This document shows positions 1 through 4,870 of a DNA stretch of 7,009 bases, piece after piece (position 1 is the stretch's first letter; every line of letters starts with the position of its first letter). The DNA comes from an uncultured Dialister sp. (lineage in GTDB: Bacteria > Bacillota > Negativicutes > Veillonellales > Dialisteraceae), in NCBI GenBank assembly GCA_900545785.1, contig URAA01000078.1:1-7009 (forward strand), given 5' to 3'. The notes below the pieces were generated by a model. The model saw only the letters and a program-made list of their open reading frames with translations. It ran no database searches and was not told the origin of the DNA. The position numbers were made by a program, and so were the translations under genes.

Positions 1-54
1 CTGACGATCTCCGCCGTGACAGGGCGGCATGTTAGACCACTACACCACCGGGCC
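1..54 (-). tRNA. tRNA-Asp(GUC), 3' part cut off by the window edge
   Basis: The reverse complement begins with a GGCCCGG acceptor strand, followed by a D-arm and a complete anticodon arm with a CCGCC/GGCGG stem around the loop CTGTCAC, giving anticodon GUC (Asp). The T-arm and 3' acceptor strand lie beyond position 1, so only 54 bases are visible. It is the last visible member of a four-tRNA operon and follows tRNA-Val after a 4-base spacer. Confidence 0.93.
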
Positions 55-58
55 GTTT

Positions 59-134
59 TGGTGGGCGATAACAGGATCGAACTGCTGACATTCTGCTTGT
101 AAGGCAGACGCTCTCCCAGCTGAGCTAATCGCCC
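59..134 (-). tRNA. tRNA-Val(UAC), copy 1
   Basis: A complete 76-base cloverleaf on the reverse strand. The acceptor GGGCGAT pairs with ATCGCCC, the anticodon stem TCTGC/GCAGA closes the loop CTTACAA with anticodon UAC, and the CCA end is encoded (59-61). It is separated by one base from tRNA-Glu upstream in the operon. A second copy at 2062-2137 differs only at tRNA nucleotide 17 (U here, C there), in the D-loop. Confidence 0.97.
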
Positions 135-135
135 A

Positions 136-210
136 TGGTGACCTGTGCGAGATTCGAACTCGCGAACCCGCCGTGAAAGGGCGGTGTCTTAACCACTTGA
201 CGAACAGGCC
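136..210 (-). tRNA. tRNA-Glu(UUC)
   Basis: A complete 75-base cloverleaf on the reverse strand. The acceptor GGCCTGT pairs with ACAGGTC with one G-U pair, the anticodon loop CTTTCAC carries UUC, the T-stem is GCGAG/CTCGC around TTCGAAT, and CCA is encoded at 136-138. Its 17-base anticodon arm is identical to that of the neighbouring tRNA-Asp except for the first anticodon base. Confidence 0.97.
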
Positions 211-212
211 GT

Positions 213-288
213 TGGCTCCTGAAGCAGGGTTCGAACCTGCGACATCGTGATTAACAGTCACGCGCTCTACCGGCTGAGCTATTCAGGA
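213..288 (-). tRNA. tRNA-Asn(GUU), first gene of the tRNA operon
   Basis: A complete 76-base cloverleaf on the reverse strand. The acceptor TCCTGAA pairs with TTCAGGA, the discriminator base is G, and the encoded CCA is at 213-215. The anticodon stem CGTGA/TCACG closes the loop CTGTTAA, giving anticodon GUU. It lies nearest the promoter at 309-337 and is followed by tRNA-Glu after two bases. Confidence 0.97.
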
Positions 289-308
289 ACACTTGATAGT
301 ACGTGAAT

Positions 309-337
309 ATAATATCAAATTTCTTGTAAATTTGCAA
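309..337 (-). promoter_or_regulatory. Sigma-70-type promoter of the Asn-Glu-Val-Asp tRNA operon
   Basis: Reading the minus strand, a -35 element TTGCAA (332-337) is followed by a 17-base spacer and a -10 element TATTAT (309-314). The predicted transcription start is near 302, about 13 bases before the 5' end of tRNA-Asn. Position, spacing and match quality fit a stable-RNA promoter. The TSS is inferred. Confidence 0.75.
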
Positions 338-500
338 GGGACATTTTACATATTTTATATGTGTCACAATCAATTTAACATTTCAAAATCATGGGAAAAG
401 ATTCATGTATTTCGGCTGCTTTATCGGATTAAACGCTGATGGAAGTGATTTTTGTTTTCTTCCGGTTGTGTTTTATTTCCCTTATCAACTTATAAGAATA

Positions 501-519
501 CTCCCCCGAATATCGGGAG
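501..519 (-). terminator. Possible intrinsic terminator of the rclA-like gene
   Basis: A short GC-rich hairpin lies about 30 bases downstream of the oxidoreductase stop codon. The core stem CCCGA/TCGGG closes a 3-base ATA loop, with an outer CT/AG pair offset by two extra C bases. On the minus strand it is followed by TATTCTTATA, which is U-rich but not a clean U-run. It is therefore a weak or imperfect terminator. No gene is seen between it and the tRNA promoter. Confidence 0.45.
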
Positions 520-550
520 AGCATCTTCGTTTTCTTATATTTTCTTCCCT

Positions 551-1891
551 TTAAAAAGCAAACAGATCGTTCAAACTTTCCGACATGGTGGGATGATTGT
601 AAATGAAATCTCTGAGTACTTTATAACTCAAATCATGATCCATCGCAAGCTTTACCAGATTGATCATTTCGTAAGATTCGGCACAGAACAATTCAACCCC
701 TAAAATTTTGTCATTTTCATCGACGATGGCTTTCAAAACACCTTCCGTCTTGCGAAGAACTTTTGCCTTGGGAATTGCATTGGCCGGCAGAGTTGCCACA
801 CGGTAATTGAGATTTTTTGCTTTCGCTTCTTTTTCACTGAGCCCTACCCGGGAAAAAGCAGGATCAATAAATACGGAGTACGCAAAAGCGCCCCTGTTAT
901 TGACTGTTCTTGCTCCGTCTCCGGTCATGTCGGATAAAATGATCCGGCTGTCGTCCAATGAAATATAAGTGAATTGCAGTTTGCCGCACACATCGCCGGC
1001 AGCCCATATATTTTCTACATTGGTACGCAGATGCTCATCGGTTTCCACGGCACCCCGGGAAGACAGTTTGATCCCTGCTTTTTCTGCATCCAATCCGTCC
1101 GTATTCGGCCTTCTGCCTGTAGCTACCAGAATCGCATCTCCCTTTAATTTCTTCTCCGTCCCGTCTGCCGTATAAGATAATTCACCCTCTTTGATTTCAT
1201 GAATTTTGGCACCGGTTATAACCTTTACATTTTTTGATTCCAATACTTTACGAATATTTTCTGCCATATCTTCGTCTTCCCGAGGCAGGAAAACATCGCC
1301 GTCCTGTACGATCGTCACACGGCTTCCGAAATTGGCATACATGGAAGCAAATTCAAGGCCTATATATCCGCCGCCTACAATCGTGAGTGATTCGGGAAGA
1401 GTATCGAGCTCCATCAGTGTTTCCGAAGTATATACTTTTGAACTGTCTTGCACACCCTTGATATTCGGTATAATCGGAGTCGCTCCCGTGTTTATGACAA
1501 ATTTCTTTCCTTCCAATGTCAGTTCTTCAGTTTTCGTCTGAACTTTCACATGCCGGGCATCAATAAAAGAAGCTGTTCCGTCAATGACTTCCACGCCGGC
1601 CTGAATTAATTTATCATAATTGGCTTTCCGCAGCGCTGCCGTCAGATCCCGTTTTCCCTCTATGGCATGTTTATAATAAGCAGCCTTCATTTCAAAATCT
1701 CCGGAAGGTGCAAGAGATGCTTCGGTCACCAGTCTTTTAGAAGGAATACAAGCCACATTGATACAGGTGCCGCCGTACATCCGGGCATCTTTTTCAATCA
1801 GTGCCACACGTTGTCCGCTCTTGGCTAATTTTCCTGCCAATGTTTTGCCTGCTTTACCAAAGCCGATCACGATAATGTCATATGTTTTCAT
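551..1891 (-). CDS. rclA: RclA-like FAD-dependent disulfide oxidoreductase (probable hypothiocyanous acid reductase)
   Basis: The predicted 446-residue flavoenzyme belongs to the class I pyridine nucleotide-disulfide oxidoreductases. Seen: an FAD-binding GFGKAG at 10-15, a redox-active pair Cys43/Cys48 in GGTCINVACIPSK, an NAD(P)-binding GGGYIG at 173-178, a second FAD contact in the NIWAAGDV segment, and a C-terminal dimerisation domain ending in HPTMSESLNDLF (His433, Glu438 as the catalytic dyad). Compared from memory with E. coli RclA, it shares MYGGTCIN, LPRED, LQFTYISLDD and the C-terminal HPxMSESLNDLF block, which separate this group from lipoamide dehydrogenase, glutathione reductase and true mercuric reductase. 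Known for the family: NAD(P)H-dependent reduction of hypothiocyanous acid, a host peroxidase product; Cu(II) reduction is also reported for RclA. The ATG at 1891 is chosen because AAGGAGG sits six bases upstream; an in-frame start at 1909 would bury that site. The gene is monocistronic. Databases may call it mercuric reductase or dihydrolipoamide dehydrogenase. The substrate is inferred. Confidence 0.9.
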   Translation of the reverse strand: MKTYDIIVIGFGKAGKTLAGKLAKSGQRVALIEKDARMYGGTCINVACIPSKRLVTEASLAPSGDFEMKAAYYKHAIEGKRDLTAALRKANYDKLIQAGVEVIDGTASFIDARHVKVQTKTEELTLEGKKFVINTGATPIIPNIKGVQDSSKVYTSETLMELDTLPESLTIVGGGYIGLEFASMYANFGSRVTIVQDGDVFLPREDEDMAENIRKVLESKNVKVITGAKIHEIKEGELSYTADGTEKKLKGDAILVATGRRPNTDGLDAEKAGIKLSSRGAVETDEHLRTNVENIWAAGDVCGKLQFTYISLDDSRIILSDMTGDGARTVNNRGAFAYSVFIDPAFSRVGLSEKEAKAKNLNYRVATLPANAIPKAKVLRKTEGVLKAIVDENDKILGVELFCAESYEMINLVKLAMDHDLSYKVLRDFIYNHPTMSESLNDLFAF

Positions 1892-1897
1892 TGAAAT

Positions 1898-1904
1898 CCT
1901 CCTT
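1898..1904 (-). promoter_or_regulatory. Ribosome binding site fixing the rclA start
   Basis: On the minus strand AAGGAGG lies six bases before the ATG at 1891. This near-perfect Shine-Dalgarno sequence rules against the in-frame upstream start at 1909, whose extra six codons would overlap it. Confidence 0.88.
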
Positions 1905-1951
1905 ATCAACCATTATTGCATAAATAGATTATGCTCTTTATTACTTATCAT

Positions 1952-1980
1952 ATTATAACGAAATATTTCAATCAATAAAA
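1952..1980 (-). promoter_or_regulatory. Putative rclA promoter with an internal palindrome
   Basis: The minus strand has a perfect -10 TATAAT at 1952-1957. At a 17-base spacing the -35 position (1975-1980) reads TTTTAT, a poor match. The spacer contains the perfect 10-base palindrome GAAATATTTC (1960-1969). A strong -10 with a weak -35 and a symmetric site between them is what a regulated promoter often looks like. The regulator is unknown and the operator role is inference. Confidence 0.5.
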
Positions 1981-2012
1981 ATCTCAAAAAAAAGATCATT
2001 TTTTACAAAATA

Positions 2013-2062
2013 AAAAACTGTAATGAATCATCGGCTAAAATCCAAAACTCATTACAGTTTTT
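2013..2062 (-). terminator. Intrinsic terminator of the monocistronic tRNA-Val
   Basis: Two 14-base arms (2013-2026 and 2049-2062) are perfectly complementary, containing ACTGTAATGA and TCATTACAGT, and enclose a 22-base loop. On the minus strand the second arm runs into TTTTTTATTTT. The first transcribed arm starts at the final A of the tRNA's CCA end, so the hairpin abuts the mature tRNA directly. It also separates the tRNA unit from the rclA promoter. Confidence 0.75.
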
Positions 2063-2137
2063 GGTGGGCGATAACAGGATCGAACTGCTGACATTCTGCT
2101 TGTAAGGCAGACGCTCTCCCGGCTGAGCTAATCGCCC
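2062..2137 (-). tRNA. tRNA-Val(UAC), copy 2
   Basis: A complete 76-base cloverleaf with encoded CCA (2062-2064), acceptor GGGCGAT/ATCGCCC and anticodon UAC in the loop CTTACAA. It is identical to the copy at 59-134 except for C instead of U at tRNA nucleotide 17. It forms a single-gene transcription unit with its own promoter and terminator. Confidence 0.97.
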
Positions 2138-2155
2138 ATATTTTATATGCCTTAT

Positions 2156-2184
2156 ATTATGGATCATTCAGCCGTTTTTTTCAA
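2156..2184 (-). promoter_or_regulatory. Promoter of the solitary tRNA-Val
   Basis: On the minus strand TTGAAA (2179-2184) and CATAAT (2156-2161) are separated by exactly 17 bases. Both are close to the consensus boxes. The predicted start lies near 2149, about a dozen bases before the tRNA. The promoter fits in the short gap after the stop codon of the secreted-protein gene. Confidence 0.7.
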
Positions 2185-2203
2185 GCCTGTTTCAGCAGTT
2201 TCT

Positions 2204-2833
2204 TTACTTATTCATGGTGGCTGTCGGTGTTTTATTTTCGCCTTTTATCTCTCCGGATAAATTAGGAGAAATATCTGTCGGCACTCTTCGATAAGGAAAT
2301 TTTTTCCACAGCCGTTTCATCAGCGCATCCATGATATATTCATTGCGTACCAATCCTTCCTCTTCTCTTTCAAAATAAGAAGCTGAATCCCGTCTGAGTT
2401 TTTCTCCTTTTTTCAAACTGTAAATATCAACGGACACCCTCGTCTCTACAATAGGGTCAACGTCTCTGAAAATGGCAAAAGGATATGATACCCACTGCGA
2501 CCATTCGGTGATAACCGGCATGACCACAATATCCGCACCCGTTTCAATTTGTATATCGCTTAATTCTTCGGGCGTTATATTGCTTTCCGAATAATCTGCA
2601 TACTCCATCTCTCGGTAATAAGGGTAACGAAAAACCTGTTTCATTTCTTTTTGAAGGTACGCCGCCGCATAATTTCCGCTGGAATTTGTAAAACGAACGG
2701 GAAGGAGTATGACCGTCCTCGTATTGTCAAAATATCCTTTCTCCCTGTTTTCCGATCGATCCGCGGCTTCTGCAGGCAGTAAAAAACAAAGAGCACAAAG
2801 GATTACAAAAATATATTTCATCATCTTTTTCAT
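2204..2833 (-). CDS. Secreted protein of unknown function with Sec signal peptide
   Basis: A 209-residue predicted exported protein that I do not recognise. Residues 1-23 form a Sec signal peptide: basic MKKMMK, a hydrophobic core over about 7-20, and a signal peptidase I site after Ala-Glu-Ala (21-23). The cysteines at 13 and 16 lack a proper lipobox, so a lipoprotein is unlikely. The mature part alternates strand-like and helix-like segments: VILLPVRF at 41-48, ADIVVMPVITEW at 100-111, and TRVSVDIYSLKKGE at 131-144. A basic stretch (about 172-183) and a polar, proline- and asparagine-containing tail follow. Hydrophobic strands of the V-x-P-V type followed by helices recall small periplasmic alpha/beta domains such as those of the CsgG or TolB N-terminal type, but this is only a resemblance. 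The ATG at 2833 is chosen for GGGAGG six bases upstream; an in-frame GTG at 2887 has no such site and would hide the signal peptide. It diverges from the LysR gene. Confidence 0.8.
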   Translation of the reverse strand: MKKMMKYIFVILCALCFLLPAEAADRSENREKGYFDNTRTVILLPVRFTNSSGNYAAAYLQKEMKQVFRYPYYREMEYADYSESNITPEELSDIQIETGADIVVMPVITEWSQWVSYPFAIFRDVDPIVETRVSVDIYSLKKGEKLRRDSASYFEREEEGLVRNEYIMDALMKRLWKKFPYRRVPTDISPNLSGEIKGENKTPTATMNK

Positions 2834-2839
2834 AAACGG

Positions 2840-2845
2840 CCTCCC
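2840..2845 (-). promoter_or_regulatory. Ribosome binding site fixing the start of the secreted protein
   Basis: On the minus strand GGGAGG is six bases before the ATG at 2833. This places the signal peptide at the very N-terminus of the product and rejects the longer frame beginning with GTG at 2887. Confidence 0.75.
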
Positions 2846-2964
2846 GGAAAATTTTTTATTTTCTCTATAAAATGCTTTTGTAAGCACAACTTATTTCTGT
2901 TTCCAGTTTATCATAAATGCGAGGAAAATAATGAATCCGGCATTAGATTTCAGAGGTATAAGAC

Positions 2965-2993
2965 TTTTTTATATTTTAGTTACATGTTATAAT
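2965..2993 (+). promoter_or_regulatory. Extended -10 promoter of the LysR gene
   Basis: A perfect TATAAT (2988-2993) is preceded by TGT (2985-2987), forming an extended -10 element. The -35 position at 17-base spacing is only a T-run (2965-2970), which is tolerable for extended -10 promoters. The predicted start near 3000 leaves a leader of about 60 bases. I could not identify an equally clear promoter for the divergent secreted-protein gene in 2846-2960. Confidence 0.6.
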
Positions 2994-3021
2994 AATAAAA
3001 AACTTTTATATGCTATTTTCT

Positions 3022-3043
3022 CCCAAGATATCTGTAATCTGGG
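3022..3043 (+). promoter_or_regulatory. Inverted repeat in the LysR leader
   Basis: CCCAAGAT (3022-3029) and ATCTGGG (3037-3043) can pair with one bulged A around a 7-base loop. The repeat ends about seven bases before the GAGG ribosome binding site at 3050-3053. It could be an autoregulatory operator or a small leader hairpin. No U-run follows, so it is not a terminator. Function is speculative. Confidence 0.3.
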
Positions 3044-3060
3044 CATTGTGAGGTGTTTTG

Positions 3061-3933
3061 ATGAATAATACAGATTGGAAAATTTTGATTTATCTCCGTG
3101 AAGAACGCAGTATCAATAAAGTGGCAAAAAGACTGTTTATGACACAGCCCTCCCTGACATATCGTTTGAGCCAAATGGAAAAGGAAATAGGATGTCCTTT
3201 ATTCATCCGGACAAATAAAGGTGTTCATTTCACCGATGCCGGCAGCAGGCTTTTTTCTTTTGCAGAAAAAGAACTCCAGCAATATCAGGATATGAAAAAT
3301 TTTGTCACCCATGAACCGAATTCCATTTCCGGCGTTCTTCGTATCGGTGCCTCTCAATCATTTTCCCAATCTCATATCCCATCCATATTAAAGGGATTCG
3401 TCGATACTTATAATGATATTGAAATTTCACTCACCACCGATACCAGCGACAGGCTCGTAAAACTTGTAAAAAAAGAAGATATTCATTTAGCCATTGTCCG
3501 AGGCAATCAGGAATGGTCCGATTCGGATATTCTTTTGGAAGATGCTCCTCTCTATCTTATTTCGGCACAGAAGATCGACTTTGACACTTTGCCGCAGCAG
3601 CCTTCCATCCGCTACAGGAGCGACCCTTCTCTGGACGAATTGAGAAGCCGTTGGTGGAGACAAAACTTCTCCGACTCTCCTCATTTTTCTCTTACCGTAA
3701 GCGACTGCCTGACCTGTGTGGAAATCGTAAATCACGGCTTAGGGCATTCATTGATCCCTGCCGATATGCTCTCCAAATGTACGGATAATGTAGATCGTCA
3801 GATGATTTATGACAATCAAAAAAATCCGCTTCTGAGACCCAGTCATCTGATCTTCAAAGAAGCCATGCTCCAGTCCACACCGGTACAGATTTTTATCGAA
3901 TATATGAAAAATTATTTCAAGATCAAAGGATAA
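3061..3933 (+). CDS. LysR-family transcriptional regulator
   Basis: A 290-residue DNA-binding regulator of usual length for the family. Residues 1-60 form the winged helix-turn-helix: the helices cover about 17-36 (SINKVAKRLFMTQPSLTYRL) and are followed by the typical E-x-E-I-G-C-PLF-R-x-x-G wing near 40-55 and a linker helix. Residues from about 90 on form the co-inducer-binding domain, starting with GVLRIGAS (91-98) and including the hinge-like EIVNHGLGHSLIP (221-233). Two cysteines lie close together in DCLTCVE (Cys216, Cys219), within the effector domain. The ATG at 3061 is preferred over the adjacent TTG at 3058 because GAGG (3050-3053) is then seven bases away. LysR proteins often control a divergent neighbour, here the secreted-protein gene at 2204-2833, and themselves. 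The effector and target cannot be read from the sequence. A strong terminator follows. Confidence 0.93.
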   Translation: MNNTDWKILIYLREERSINKVAKRLFMTQPSLTYRLSQMEKEIGCPLFIRTNKGVHFTDAGSRLFSFAEKELQQYQDMKNFVTHEPNSISGVLRIGASQSFSQSHIPSILKGFVDTYNDIEISLTTDTSDRLVKLVKKEDIHLAIVRGNQEWSDSDILLEDAPLYLISAQKIDFDTLPQQPSIRYRSDPSLDELRSRWWRQNFSDSPHFSLTVSDCLTCVEIVNHGLGHSLIPADMLSKCTDNVDRQMIYDNQKNPLLRPSHLIFKEAMLQSTPVQIFIEYMKNYFKIKG

Positions 3934-3954
3934 ATTTTTATTTGCCCGATAAAG

Positions 3955-4002
3955 AAATGATTCAAAATTTCCATTGTTTCGGAAATCTTTGGATCATTTT
4001 TT
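3955..4002 (+). terminator. Strong hairpin terminator after the LysR gene (or attenuator of the next gene)
   Basis: Arms 3956-3972 and 3981-3998 pair over 17 base pairs with one G-U pair (3962/3992) and one bulged C (3987). They enclose the 8-base loop ATTGTTTC, and a run of six T ends at 4002. This is a textbook intrinsic terminator. The ribosome binding site of the metallopeptidase gene begins only five bases later, leaving little room for a separate promoter, so it may also control read-through into that gene. Confidence 0.85.
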
Positions 4003-4017
4003 GTTCAAAGGATCTCT

Positions 4018-4683
4018 ATGCAAAATATTTCAATCACCATCTTACGAAAACCCATAAAAAACATGTATATCCGGATACAGAGAGATCGGACGGTTCTGGT
4101 GACCGTCCCCCTCCATGCAGACGAGCCCATTATCCAAAAATTCATTTCTGCCCACAAGGAATGGATTCTTAAATCACTTCGGCTTGTCAAGACAGTAAAA
4201 AAACATCTTTATAAAGAAGGCGAATCCCACTATCTCTTGGGAAAAGAAAGAATTTTACATATTTCAACAGGAAAAATAAATCAATGTATCTTAAAAAATG
4301 AAGAAATATATATGACAATTCGAAACGAATCCGTTGACAGGGAAAAACTTTTTCTGCAATTTGCCAAAGAAATGCTCAAAAAATATTTGGATTATTATAT
4401 TTCCAAATGGTCTTCCTCCATGGGTGTCTCTTATCCGTCTTATTCCATCCGCCGTACCCGCAGCCGCTGGGGAAGCTGCAATGTCCATGCAAAAAGGCTC
4501 AGTTTTTCTTTGGAATTGATTTCAAAACCTCCGATATGCATAGAATTGGTCGTCGTTCATGAACTGAACCATTTGCTCGAACCTTCCCATAATGACAGAT
4601 TTCACCGCCTTATGAAAGAGCGGCTGCCTGATTATAAAGAGCGTCAAATGATTCTTACTCGGTCGGAACGAGAATTCAATTGA
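4018..4683 (+). CDS. YgjP-like (DUF45) zinc metallopeptidase
   Basis: A 221-residue predicted cytoplasmic protein of the YgjP/DUF45 metallopeptidase family, related to SprT-like and M48-type zincins. Seen: no signal peptide or membrane segment, the family hallmark RWGSC (150-154), and the zinc-binding HELNH (181-185), with His181 and His185 as ligands and Glu182 as the catalytic base. His191 in the PSH segment is a likely further ligand, followed by the conserved PDYKERQ. The family usually has a similar length (about 230 residues), so the gene looks complete. The ATG at 4018 has AAAGGA five bases upstream (4007-4012). Known: members of this family are widespread but poorly characterised; some are found beside restriction systems, but no such partner is present here. 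It follows the LysR gene with 84 bases between them, mostly occupied by a terminator hairpin. No clear promoter was found. Substrate unknown. Confidence 0.9.
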   Translation: MQNISITILRKPIKNMYIRIQRDRTVLVTVPLHADEPIIQKFISAHKEWILKSLRLVKTVKKHLYKEGESHYLLGKERILHISTGKINQCILKNEEIYMTIRNESVDREKLFLQFAKEMLKKYLDYYISKWSSSMGVSYPSYSIRRTRSRWGSCNVHAKRLSFSLELISKPPICIELVVVHELNHLLEPSHNDRFHRLMKERLPDYKERQMILTRSEREFN

Positions 4684-4787
4684 ACTTTTTATTAATTTTT
4701 TCTATTTTTTATTAGAATTTACTCATTTGCTTGCAATAAATCTGATTTAACTAATTATAACTGATTTTTTACTCCTTTCCCTCTTTT

Positions 4788-4817
4788 TTGAAGTAAAACC
4801 GCCATTTATGTTATCCT
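4788..4817 (+). promoter_or_regulatory. Putative promoter of the BCCT transporter gene
   Basis: TTGAAG (4788-4793) is followed after 18 bases by TATCCT (4812-4817), preceded by an extended -10 TGT (4809-4811). The match is moderate. The 187-base gap from 4684 is very T-rich, and further A/T-rich hexamers (TATTAT at 4819-4824) could serve instead. I see no clear rho-independent terminator for the metallopeptidase gene and no further gene here. Confidence 0.4.
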
Positions 4818-4857
4818 ATATTATAGATACATCATATTATTCTTAATTTTTACATGG

Positions 4858-4864
4858 AAAGGAG
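4858..4864 (+). promoter_or_regulatory. Ribosome binding site supporting a TTG start
   Basis: AAAGGAG lies six bases before the TTG at 4871. The nearby ATG at 4854-4856 is out of frame with the transporter, so the TTG is the best-supported start codon. Confidence 0.8.
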
Positions 4865-4870
4865 TTCTTA

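Noticed and set aside
40..261. A 73-codon open frame on the minus strand
   Set aside because: It runs straight through three tRNA genes and part of a fourth, all with complete cloverleaf features; it is a chance frame over tRNA sequence.
289..550. A possible small RNA or gene remnant between the tRNA operon and rclA
   Set aside because: Apart from the tRNA promoter and a weak hairpin I see no conserved structure, no ribosome binding site with an open frame, and no repeats.
452..703. An 83-codon open frame on the plus strand at the 3' end of rclA
   Set aside because: More than half is antisense to the well-conserved C-terminus of the oxidoreductase, it has no ribosome binding site, and the product has no recognisable feature.
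1892..1909. An N-terminal extension of six codons for the oxidoreductase
   Set aside because: The extension overlaps the strong AAGGAGG site serving the ATG at 1891, and the family begins right before the Rossmann strand.
2873..2886. Small inverted repeat TGCTT/AAGCA with a 4-base gap in the divergent intergenic region
   Set aside because: Five-base arms are expected by chance in A/T-rich DNA, and no promoter element could be aligned with it convincingly.
2834..2887. A longer start (GTG at 2887) for the secreted protein
   Set aside because: No ribosome binding site is seen, and the extension would place 18 polar residues before a typical signal peptide.
3942..4190. Small frames on both strands around the start of the metallopeptidase gene
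   Set aside because: They overlap the terminator hairpin and the real coding frame, and show no ribosome binding site or conserved feature.
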